From Nanobdellati archaeon (lineage in GTDB: Archaea; SpSt-1190): a stretch of DNA of 5,664 nucleotides. Of this stretch, positions 1 to 5,614 are shown one piece after another. Positions within the stretch are counted from its first letter, which is position 1. Each line of letters begins with the position of its first letter. The notes beneath the pieces are model-generated. The model did not search any database. It saw nothing but the letters and a program-made list of their open reading frames with translations, and was not told the origin of the DNA. Position numbers and translations under genes: made by a program. The stretch spans positions 1 through 5,664 of the forward strand of contig WAMX01000073.1 of assembly GCA_015522095.1 (NCBI GenBank). The letters are read 5' to 3'.

Positions 1-1227
1 CCTCCACACCGGCCTGTACACTATCCTCTTCCCGTCCCGCTCCACTTCCTGCTCTTCATCCCACGTAAGAATCATCAAATTGTTGCACCCTAGCTCCCTC
101 GAAGCCTTGACCAAAGCCCTTTCCTCGCGCTTGCGTGTCTTCTCTTCATCGAGCGAATAGGCGACCTGGATGAGCTGCCTCACGCGCGCGCCCTCCTTCA
201 CCACGAAGTCGACCTCGTATCCTTCAGGCGAGCGCCAGTACCTTATTTCCTTTCCAGAGTGCCTCCTTCTGAGTTCCCAGTAGACCATGTTCTCAAGGAG
301 CCAGGTCTCGTTGAGCCGTGTTGAGAATAGCGTGTAGAATATGTTGTCTGCAAAATACACCTTTCGTGGATACTGTAGCTCGTCTTTTATGTTCTTCCCC
401 ATAATCCCCATCAATTCATAAAGAAATATTTTTTGAGGATACTCAATGTATTCTGCGGTAGTGGCCTTGCCTATCTTGTGCCCGATTCCGATAAGGTTTC
501 GGTACATTTTGCTTATTGTAATCTCCTTGGAGTGCGCAGCTATTTTGACTATGTCTTTCATTGCGGAGGGGTTGCTCACTTCAAACTGATCTATTATGTC
601 CCGCAAGAATATTGTGTCAAAAAGCTCTTCAGCCCCTTGTTTTTTTGCCAGTGGGGTCGACTCCGTTATAATGGTGGGCATTCCCCCATATTTGAGGTAT
701 TCCTCAAGTGCGGAGAGAATTTTTCCCTGCTTGATCTGGGTTTTTCCCTCAGGGACTTTCTTGAGCTTCAGAAACTCCCTGAACGTGAAGGGGAAAAGCC
801 TGAAACTCTTTACCCGTCCCCTGACTGCCCTGGGTAAGTGTTCTTTACTCAATGCCTGTGTTGAGCCAGTGATTATCAGTCTAACCTGCTTGCTCTCCAC
901 GACTCGATTGACCCACCTTTCCCATTCGGGGATCGTCTGGACTTCATCCACTATCAACCAGAAATCACCGGAGGCCAAGGAAGAAGCAGCAGGAAGGAGC
1001 TTGGTAAGGGTTTCCGACTTTCTTGGAATTCGTTCATCTTCGAGATTTATGTAAACAACTTCCCCTAGGTTTTTAGCCAACTGAAAGCTGAGGTATGTCT
1101 TTCCTACCCGTCTAAGACCATATATTGCATTTGCTTTGTTCCCGGCAAGAGTGGGGACTTGCAGGCGTGGAATTAAGTCTTTGGGGGGAATGAGCTCCTT
1201 CCACTCCTCCATTATGTCCTTTATCAT
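1..1227 (-). CDS. AAA_14/DUF4143 (COG1373-type) ATPase, C-terminus cut by window edge
   Basis: The minus strand is open for 409 codons from an ATG at 1227 to the left edge. Residues 37-44 (GLRRVGKT) form the Walker A P-loop. WLIVDE at 90-95 is Walker B, ITGS at 119-122 is the sensor-like strand, and RGR at 136-138 precedes the family-typical PFTFREFL. YGGMP at 180-184 opens the DUF4143 part, with a winged-helix-like stretch around 230-275. The C-terminal PD-(D/E)XK-like fold shows EVDFVV at 338-343 and IQVAY at 353-357, with Gln where many nucleases have Glu. Members of this family are common, often multicopy, in archaea and bacteria; their cellular role is largely unknown and the nuclease part is often degenerate. 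The start is chosen because a strong TATA box lies about 27 nt upstream. The last residues, YRPVWR, match the reading frame at the right end of the window (5646-5664). No frameshift is visible, so the gene looks intact. It is locally A/T-richer than argGH in the lines I counted. Confidence 0.93.
   Translation of the reverse strand, partial: MIKDIMEEWKELIPPKDLIPRLQVPTLAGNKANAIYGLRRVGKTYLSFQLAKNLGEVVYINLEDERIPRKSETLTKLLPAASSLASGDFWLIVDEVQTIPEWERWVNRVVESKQVRLIITGSTQALSKEHLPRAVRGRVKSFRLFPFTFREFLKLKKVPEGKTQIKQGKILSALEEYLKYGGMPTIITESTPLAKKQGAEELFDTIFLRDIIDQFEVSNPSAMKDIVKIAAHSKEITISKMYRNLIGIGHKIGKATTAEYIEYPQKIFLYELMGIMGKNIKDELQYPRKVYFADNIFYTLFSTRLNETWLLENMVYWELRRRHSGKEIRYWRSPEGYEVDFVVKEGARVRQLIQVAYSLDEEKTRKREERALVKASRELGCNNLMILTWDEEQEVERDGKRIVYRPVWR
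2..19 (+). repeat. Left copy of 18-bp terminal direct repeat
   Basis: CTCCACACCGGCCTGTAC occurs here and again at 5647-5664, ending exactly at the window's last base. The base before it differs (C at 1, T at 5646), which is a synonymous AGG/AGA change in the shared ATPase frame. It marks either an overlap of the ends of a circular molecule or two related ATPase genes. Confidence 0.85.
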
Positions 1228-1248
1228 ATTGTACTCACGCAGTACAAT
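1228..1248. promoter_or_regulatory. Perfect 8-5-8 inverted repeat, candidate operator
   Basis: The arms ATTGTACT (1228-1235) and AGTACAAT (1241-1248) are exact reverse complements around the 5-nt spacer CACGC. The element fills the gap between the ATPase TATA box (1249-1260) and its ATG (1227-1225), so it would cover the transcription start region. Seen: the palindrome and its position. Inferred: a dimeric repressor site, possibly for autoregulation or host control of the ATPase. A stem-loop in the transcript is less likely if transcription starts at the ATG. Confidence 0.6.
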
Positions 1249-1260
1249 CTTATATATTTA
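1249..1260 (-). promoter_or_regulatory. TATA box of the ATPase gene
   Basis: On the minus strand this reads TAAATATATAAG, close to the archaeal TATA consensus. Its centre is about 27 nt from the ATG at 1227, the spacing expected for a leaderless transcript. The sequence is nearly symmetrical, but on the plus strand no start sits at the right distance. Confidence 0.7.
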
Positions 1261-1312
1261 TCGGACTGGATGTGGGTAGTAGCCACTTCCACACTTTCCC
1301 GCTCCCTCTGGC

Positions 1313-1325
1313 AATTATTTAATTT
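1313..1325 (+). promoter_or_regulatory. Weak TATA-like box upstream of the HAD gene
   Basis: AATTATTTAATTT is the only A/T-rich block in the 117-nt spacer apart from the ATPase TATA box. Its centre lies about 26 nt before the GTG at 1345 and about 44 nt before the ATG at 1363. That spacing favours the GTG as a leaderless start. It resembles the TATA consensus less than the other boxes here. Confidence 0.45.
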
Positions 1326-1344
1326 CTTCAGTAAAAATGAGTAT

Positions 1345-1968
1345 GTGCCTTTCCTCGTATGTATGGACTATGGGGACATACTTGTAGATTCTTTAAAGGT
1401 CAAGAAGCGGCAGTTTAGGCTGATGCGCTTATTTGGGGCGGATCTGAGAGAGGATGAAGCCAAGGCGCGGTGGGATAACATTAAAGTCAAAGTCCACAGG
1501 GGCGAGCTGAGTGGGAAGGTGGGCTTTAAGATGTTTCTCCAAAACATAATCGGCGATAAGACTCCTATTTATTTGAGGTTTCTAAAGAAATTCAGGGCGG
1601 TGTATGTGGATCCTCCTGTTTATCCTGGGGCGGGGAGATTCCTTAGGACACTCAAGTCCAAGGGCGCGCGGCTGGTCATAGTCAGTGACACGGGGGAAGA
1701 GAGGGCATCGCTTCTCCGTTCTCTCGGTCCGGCATCAAAGTATATCGATGCCATCTATACTTCCAAAGATTATGGGTTAGTAAAAGGGCGGGGCCTATTG
1801 AGAAGGGTGCTGGAGCATGAGAAGCTCCGGCCGGCTTTCTTTGTGTGCCACGATGATGATGAGGCAGAGGAGGCAGAAGAGCTGGGGATGAGTGTTGTAA
1901 CGATAAGGAACGGCTCCGAGCTGGACCGGGCGTGTGAAGCCATTCTTGATAAGGTGGGTTTACCCTAA
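1345..1968 (+). CDS. HAD-superfamily hydrolase-like protein with altered catalytic motifs
   Basis: A 207-residue protein if started at GTG 1345, which gives the usual first beta strand (PFLVC) before motif I. Motif I is DYGDILVDS (residues 8-16) rather than DxDGTLVDS: the nucleophile Asp8 is present but Gly replaces the second Asp. Motif II is VIVSDT with Ser114. Lys147 (LVKGRG) is a candidate motif III. Motif IV is FVCHDDDE (166-173), where VGDSxxD would be expected, so His169 and Glu173 stand at the two acidic positions. The cap lies between motifs I and II (about 20-90). By family knowledge it would be a phosphatase-like enzyme; the substrate cannot be told and activity may be weakened. 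DxG variants of motif I do occur in the superfamily. The frame is open back to an ATG at 1270, but that would put the TATA-like box inside the gene. ATG 1363 would remove the first strand. It converges on the ACT regulator with a 9-nt overlap of the stop regions. Confidence 0.82.
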   Translation: MPFLVCMDYGDILVDSLKVKKRQFRLMRLFGADLREDEAKARWDNIKVKVHRGELSGKVGFKMFLQNIIGDKTPIYLRFLKKFRAVYVDPPVYPGAGRFLRTLKSKGARLVIVSDTGEERASLLRSLGPASKYIDAIYTSKDYGLVKGRGLLRRVLEHEKLRPAFFVCHDDDEAEEAEELGMSVVTIRNGSELDRACEAILDKVGLP

Positions 1969-2571
1969 TTTGCTGCTCTGGAGCTCCTCAAATGCCCTAA
2001 CTGCCTTTGAGAGGTCCCTCTCGTCTATCAGCAGGATTGTGTCCGTCCAGCAGCTCAAAAACTCCACAATATTTATTCCCACATCCGCAAATTTTGCGAG
2101 TATCTCCGCGAGCACGCCGGGTGTTTTCTCAATTGCGGGCGGGCTTTTTATTACAAGCTCGATGAGGTTGTCGTGCTTTTTGAACGCATGCTTCTCGAGC
2201 TCTTTTATGTATTTCCTTGGCGCGATTGCAACCCAGATTCCCGGCTCCTGCAGGAAATGGAACTCTTCATTTTCCATGTGCGCTTTCTTGACGAGCTCAA
2301 GCCCCTTCGGAAGTTCCCTCCCCAGTGCGACAGATATGCCGCTCCTTATTTCTATCCGCGAGCCCCTAATCACTCTCAGTGCTCTGTTGCGCTCCTGGGG
2401 CTTAAATTTCATGCGCCTTAGCGCCATATGGACTGCATGGAACTTCCCGGTTCCCAGCTCTTCTGCAATCTTCCTCGCAAGCCGTGACTTGTTTATCAGA
2501 CCCTCTGCAAGATGCCTTTTCAGCGAGGCCCTGCTGTCCACGTACCTCTCAACTTCCCGTGCTATGCTCAT
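1960..2571 (-). CDS. Predicted amino-acid-metabolism regulator, HTH-like region plus ACT domain (COG2150-like)
   Basis: A 203-residue protein. Residues 10-55 are basic and helical (LINKSRLARKIAEELGTGKF) and look like a helix-turn-helix. A middle segment (about 70-120) contains IEIRSGISVAL and GIWVAIAP strands that may form a degenerate ACT-like fold. Residues 137-198 are a recognisable ACT domain: the loop KTPGVLAEI, the helix to FADVGINIVEF, and strand TDTILLIDERD. ACT domains usually bind amino acids. The architecture resembles the archaeal group described as a predicted regulator of amino acid metabolism. Inference: it senses arginine or a related amino acid and controls the divergent argGH and itself. 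The ATG at 2571 is chosen over an in-frame TTG at 2577 because a TATA box is centred 27 nt upstream of the ATG. It overlaps the HAD gene tail to tail by 9 nt. No direct evidence identifies the ligand. Confidence 0.85.
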   Translation of the reverse strand: MSIAREVERYVDSRASLKRHLAEGLINKSRLARKIAEELGTGKFHAVHMALRRMKFKPQERNRALRVIRGSRIEIRSGISVALGRELPKGLELVKKAHMENEEFHFLQEPGIWVAIAPRKYIKELEKHAFKKHDNLIELVIKSPPAIEKTPGVLAEILAKFADVGINIVEFLSCWTDTILLIDERDLSKAVRAFEELQSSKLG

Positions 2572-2580
2572 ATACAAATA

Positions 2581-2630
2581 TTAGACACATCTGTATAAAA
2601 ATATTGGTTTTTAGTCGAATCTGTTTTAAA
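2581..2630 (+). repeat. Imperfect 20-bp direct repeat, candidate operator pair
   Basis: TTAGACACATCTGTATAAAA (2581-2600) and TTAGTCGAATCTGTTTTAAA (2611-2630) agree at 15 of 20 positions, sharing TTAG, a central ATCTGT and a final AAA. They start 30 bp apart, close to three helical turns. The left copy overlaps the regulator's TATA box and the right copy contains the argG TATA box. Part of the similarity comes from both ends being A/T-rich promoter elements; the shared TTAG and ATCTGT lie outside the TATA cores. Inferred role: binding sites through which one regulator could act on both promoters. Confidence 0.5.
2594..2603 (-). promoter_or_regulatory. TATA box of the ACT-domain regulator
   Basis: Reads TATTTTTATA on the minus strand, centred about 27 nt upstream of the ATG at 2571, which fits leaderless transcription. 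The left copy of the direct repeat (2581-2600) overlaps it. Confidence 0.6.
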
Positions 2631-2631
2631 C
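2622..2631 (+). promoter_or_regulatory. TATA box of argG
   Basis: TGTTTTAAAC is centred about 26-27 nt before the argG ATG at 2653. No Shine-Dalgarno-like sequence sits just before the ATG (ACGGGTACT), which supports a leaderless argGH transcript. Confidence 0.6.
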
Positions 2632-2652
2632 GGGTTAATCAGAACGGGTACT

Positions 2653-3840
2653 ATGTATGAGGCAGATATTGAAGAAGTGAAAGATGCCCTGCTCCTCTAT
2701 TCAGGGGGGCTGGACACAAGCGCCATGCTGCTGTGGCTGCAGGACCAGGGGATTGAAGTAACAACCCTTACGGTTGACCTCGGTCAGGGCGAGGACCTGA
2801 ATGCGATTAAGAAAAGGGCGGTAGAGTTTGGCGCTAAGGACGCGATTGTTGTTGACGCAAAAAAAGAGTTTGTTGAGAATTACATAAAGCCAAGCATACT
2901 TGCAAACGGGCTGTATATGGGGAAGTATCCCATGGCAACTTCCCTCGGGCGCCCCTTGCTTGCAATCAAAGCGGTTGAGCTTGCGAAGAAGCTTGGAATA
3001 AGCACGATTGTGCATGGCTCCACTGGAAGCGGCAACGACCAGGTCAGGAAGGAAGTAATGATTATGGCCCTTGCGCCTGAGCTCAAGATACTTGCCCCCG
3101 TCAGGAAGTTCAAGTTTACGAGGGCAAAGGAAGCGGAGATAATCAAGGAGCACGGGTTTGAGCCGCCGGCCGTTCATAAGGATTATAGCACTGACGAGAA
3201 TTTGTGGGGCTTGAGCTTCCAGGGTTCCGAGCTCTATGATCCCAAAAACCCGGCATCGGACAAGGTTTATGAGGGGATAAAGAAATACTTCCCAACTTTC
3301 AACAAGCCCGAGGATGCACCTTCCCCTGTGGTGGTTTCCATAGGCTTCAATAAAGGGGTGCCTGTGTCTTTGAACGGCAAGGCAATGCCTCTTGAGAAGC
3401 TCATTGCAGAGCTCAACTCCCTTGGCGCGAAGTATGGCATAGGGCTGATTGATTATGTGGAGAATTACATCTTCGGGCACAAGGGCAGGGAATTCTACAT
3501 CGCTCCCGCCGCCACCATCTTGATCAGCGCCCATAATGACCTGGAGCACCTTTTGTTCCCCAAGCAATTGCTTCTTGAGAAGCTGATGTGGGATTTGAAG
3601 TGGAGCTACCTTGCGTACCACGGGATGTTTGAGCACAAATTGATGAAAGTGCTTCAGGGGGCAATAACGCAGGCGAATGAGCCTGTTACTGGCGAGGTCC
3701 AGATGAAGCTCTCAGGCGGGAGTGCGATGCCCATTGCGAGGAGCTCCCCCAATGCGACTTCCAAGCTGTATGGGTCTGTCGACTTTGATGAGGCGAGCCC
3801 GGGTTTCATAGAGCTGTTCGGTCTGGAGGCGAGGTTATGA
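2653..3840 (+). CDS. argG: Argininosuccinate synthase
   Basis: Catalyses ATP-dependent joining of citrulline and aspartate to argininosuccinate, the penultimate step of arginine synthesis, in the cytoplasm. At 395 residues it has the usual family length. Residues 16-23 (YSGGLDTS) are the ATP-pyrophosphatase loop. LGQGED at 43-48, KYPMATSLGRP at 91-101 (substrate-binding region), HGSTGSGNDQVR at 121-132, and YSTDENLWGLS at 178-188 are all family landmarks. In HGSTGSGNDQVR the residue before GND is Ser where Lys is more usual, a minor variation. The N-terminus carries about eight extra residues before the first strand; the ATG at 2653 is supported by the TATA box 26-27 nt upstream. The stop overlaps the argH start as ATGA, suggesting one mRNA and coupled translation. 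It is divergent from the ACT-domain regulator. Confidence 0.97.
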   Translation: MYEADIEEVKDALLLYSGGLDTSAMLLWLQDQGIEVTTLTVDLGQGEDLNAIKKRAVEFGAKDAIVVDAKKEFVENYIKPSILANGLYMGKYPMATSLGRPLLAIKAVELAKKLGISTIVHGSTGSGNDQVRKEVMIMALAPELKILAPVRKFKFTRAKEAEIIKEHGFEPPAVHKDYSTDENLWGLSFQGSELYDPKNPASDKVYEGIKKYFPTFNKPEDAPSPVVVSIGFNKGVPVSLNGKAMPLEKLIAELNSLGAKYGIGLIDYVENYIFGHKGREFYIAPAATILISAHNDLEHLLFPKQLLLEKLMWDLKWSYLAYHGMFEHKLMKVLQGAITQANEPVTGEVQMKLSGGSAMPIARSSPNATSKLYGSVDFDEASPGFIELFGLEARL

Positions 3841-4982
3841 AGACGGTGTGGAGCAGCAAGCTTCATGGAAAAAAAGAGGAGAATGTGCTTGAGTTTATGG
3901 GGCGTGCGGAGGATGACCTCCCTCTCCTCAAATATGAGGTGGCTGCCACGAAGGCCCATGCGCATGTGCTCTGCGAGATGGGCTTCTTGAGCGAAGAAGA
4001 GGCCCGCGCAATTGAGTCCGCACTTGATGAGCTTCCAAGCAATGTCACGCCAGAAGGGGAGGACATCCACAGCTTTATTGAGTTATACCTTACGGACAAG
4101 CTGGGCGATACGGGGAAGAAGATTCACGCCCTGCGCTCGAGGAATGATCTCATCTCCATGGACATCCGCCTGTTCGTGAGGGATAAACTTACCTCGATTC
4201 TTGATTCGCTTGACGGGCTGGTCAAAATGCTGCACGATAAGGCGGGCTCGCTCATGCAGGAATGCCCTGGATTCACCCACTTGCAGCCAGCCATGCCTTT
4301 CACCGCGGGCGGGTACCTTGAGGTGTTTGCAGAGTCGCTTGAAGACGATGTGCTTCTTGGGAAGGCATTGCTTCGGGCTGTTTCAAAAAGCACCCTTGGC
4401 AGCGGTGCAGGCTTTGGCTTTCCCCTGGATATTCCCAAGGAGAAGTATGCTAAGCTGCTCGGTCTTGAGGGACCGGTTAAAAGTCCTCTGTATGCGGTGG
4501 TCAGCCGCCCGAAGATTGAGAAGCTTTACTTACACTGGCTCTCCACGGTTGCTGACAGCATTGAGAAGTTCTGCAGCACATTGATTTTCCTTGTGCACGA
4601 GCGCATCTTCACCCTGCCGGAGTTTGCAGTCACAGGTTCGAGCATAATGCCGCAGAAGAGGAATCCAGACCTATACGAGGTGCTGAGGGGGAAAGCGAAG
4701 CAGGTAAAGGGAGCGTTCCTCACAGCATACCTGATTGACACGAACCTTGGTGTCGGTTACTTCCGGGACTTTCAGGAGTCCAAGAAGGCGCTCTTCTCAG
4801 CCACAGAGCTTATTGAGCTTTCCATCCAGATGCTCGAAAAGCTGGTCCCGGAGCTGGATGCAAACGAGAAAAAGGTGCCGGAGACTTACGCGGTATATGA
4901 GGCACTGGAGCTTGTGAAGCAGGGGGTTCCGTGGAGGGATGCTTACAAGAGGGTGGCGGAGAGGATGAAAGGAAAGTGCTGA
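3837..4982 (+). CDS. argH: Argininosuccinate lyase, short form with possible C-terminal frameshift
   Basis: Splits argininosuccinate into arginine and fumarate, the last step of arginine synthesis; the enzyme belongs to the fumarase/aspartase superfamily and works as a tetramer. Landmarks are EDIHSFIELYL (75-85), KKIHALRSRND (94-104), FTHLQPAMP (146-154), the catalytic-loop signature GSSIMPQKRNPD (267-278), and YFRDFQESKKALF (308-320). The usual SRNDQ reads SRNDL. The frame ends at 381 residues, just after VPWRDAYKRVAERMKGKC, whereas family members usually have about 440-480 residues, so the C-terminal part is shortened. Directly downstream, another frame reads LTPPIPEHTQQGLIAIDKTY and stops at 5041. 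Its EHTQQGLIAI resembles the HTHEGSIGNL-type end of some short ArgH proteins, so one missing base near 4975 may have cut the true C-terminus. All catalytic signatures lie upstream of that point. Confidence 0.93.
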   Translation: MKTVWSSKLHGKKEENVLEFMGRAEDDLPLLKYEVAATKAHAHVLCEMGFLSEEEARAIESALDELPSNVTPEGEDIHSFIELYLTDKLGDTGKKIHALRSRNDLISMDIRLFVRDKLTSILDSLDGLVKMLHDKAGSLMQECPGFTHLQPAMPFTAGGYLEVFAESLEDDVLLGKALLRAVSKSTLGSGAGFGFPLDIPKEKYAKLLGLEGPVKSPLYAVVSRPKIEKLYLHWLSTVADSIEKFCSTLIFLVHERIFTLPEFAVTGSSIMPQKRNPDLYEVLRGKAKQVKGAFLTAYLIDTNLGVGYFRDFQESKKALFSATELIELSIQMLEKLVPELDANEKKVPETYAVYEALELVKQGVPWRDAYKRVAERMKGKC

Positions 4983-5033
4983 CCCCTCCAATCCCTGAGC
5001 ACACCCAGCAGGGCCTCATTGCCATTGACAAAA

Positions 5034-5043
5034 CATATTAAAT
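5034..5043 (+). promoter_or_regulatory. TATA-like box of the TIGR00725-like gene
   Basis: CATATTAAAT is centred about 25-26 nt before the ATG at 5064, again at leaderless spacing. A purine stretch GAGAGGG at 5051-5057 could instead act as a weak ribosome binding site if the gene is read from the argGH transcript. If argH really extends to 5041, this box overlaps its end. Confidence 0.5.
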
Positions 5044-5063
5044 CCCTGAAGAGAGGGCTTTCA

Positions 5064-5614
5064 ATGCCCGCAAGAAAGCCCCAGATCGGCGTTATAGGAA
5101 GCACGGCCGACCTCAAATATCCTGAGAGAGTGGAGGCTCTTGCGAGGGAGATCGGGAGGCTGCTCGCGAAAAGCGGGTGCGTGCTGCTTTACGGCGCTGA
5201 GAAGGATTACAATTCCCTTGGCACGGCCGCAGCCAGAGGAGCCAGGACGGAAGCGGACTGGTTATTGGAGTGACGTACGGTAAGGGCAAGGGAATCGTTG
5301 GTGGGGATTTTACGGACGTTGTGATATCCACGGGCATGGAAAGGGGTGGTGGTATGGAGCTTGTGCTGGCACTTTCCTGCGATGCCATAATAGCGCTGGG
5401 CGGTGGCTCCGGCACCCTGAACGAGATAGCCGTGGCATACCAGGCAGATATACCTGTGGTTGTTCTGGAAGGAACGGGAGGCTGGAGCGGGAAACTCAAA
5501 GGTACCTTTCTGGATGAGCGGAAGAGATACGTCATCAGGAGTGCGAAAGCCCCGGAGGACGCTGTGAGAATTGCCGTGGAGCTTGCTAAGGAAACTGCGA
5601 AGAAGTACGGCTGA
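5064..5614 (+). CDS. TIGR00725/SLOG-like Rossmann protein, split by a one-base frameshift
   Basis: Two adjacent frames together make one protein of about 183 residues. Part one (5064-5255, residues 1-64) has the Rossmann start PQIGVIGS (6-13) and LLYGAEKDYNSLGTAAARGA (41-60), then would run into a stop at 5271. Part two, entered at GGA 5255, reads GLVIGVTYGKGKG and continues with STGMERGGG (89-97), SCDAIIALGGGSGTLNE (105-121) and GTGGWSGKL to the stop at 5612. GGGSGTLNE corresponds to the PGGxGTxxE signature of the LOG/lysine-decarboxylase-like (SLOG) superfamily, which binds nucleotides or nucleotide-derived ligands. The archaeal TIGR00725-type members have no firm function. Adding one G near 5255 restores one frame; no slippery heptamer is visible, so a sequencing error or recent mutation fits better than programmed frameshifting. 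ATG 5064 is preferred to an in-frame TTG at 5019, which precedes the TATA-like box. The 3' end overlaps the converging ATPase frame by 29 nt. Confidence 0.82.

Noticed and set aside
433..1054. Two plus-strand frames of 134 and 152 residues
   Set aside because: Both are antisense to the ATPase coding sequence, which has Walker A and B motifs in the opposite frame.
1270..1344. Extended N-terminus for the HAD protein from ATG 1270
   Set aside because: It would add 25 non-family residues before the first HAD strand, place the gene's TATA-like box inside the coding region, and lies too close to the plus-strand reading of the ATPase TATA box.
1934..2584. 216-residue plus-strand open frame
   Set aside because: It lies opposite the ACT-domain gene and is low-complexity, Ser/Leu-rich, as expected of an antisense shadow; no domain is recognisable.
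2701..3636. 311-residue minus-strand open frame inside argG
   Set aside because: Antisense to a clear, conserved argG; the translation has no recognisable motif and arises from codon bias.
5019..5063. TTG start at 5019 for the TIGR00725-like protein
   Set aside because: It precedes the TATA-like box at 5034-5043 and adds a tail not needed by the Rossmann fold, which begins just after the ATG at 5064.
5250..5260. Programmed -1 frameshifting in the TIGR00725-like gene
   Set aside because: No X XXY YYZ heptamer or evident downstream stem is seen at the frame junction; a missing base is simpler.
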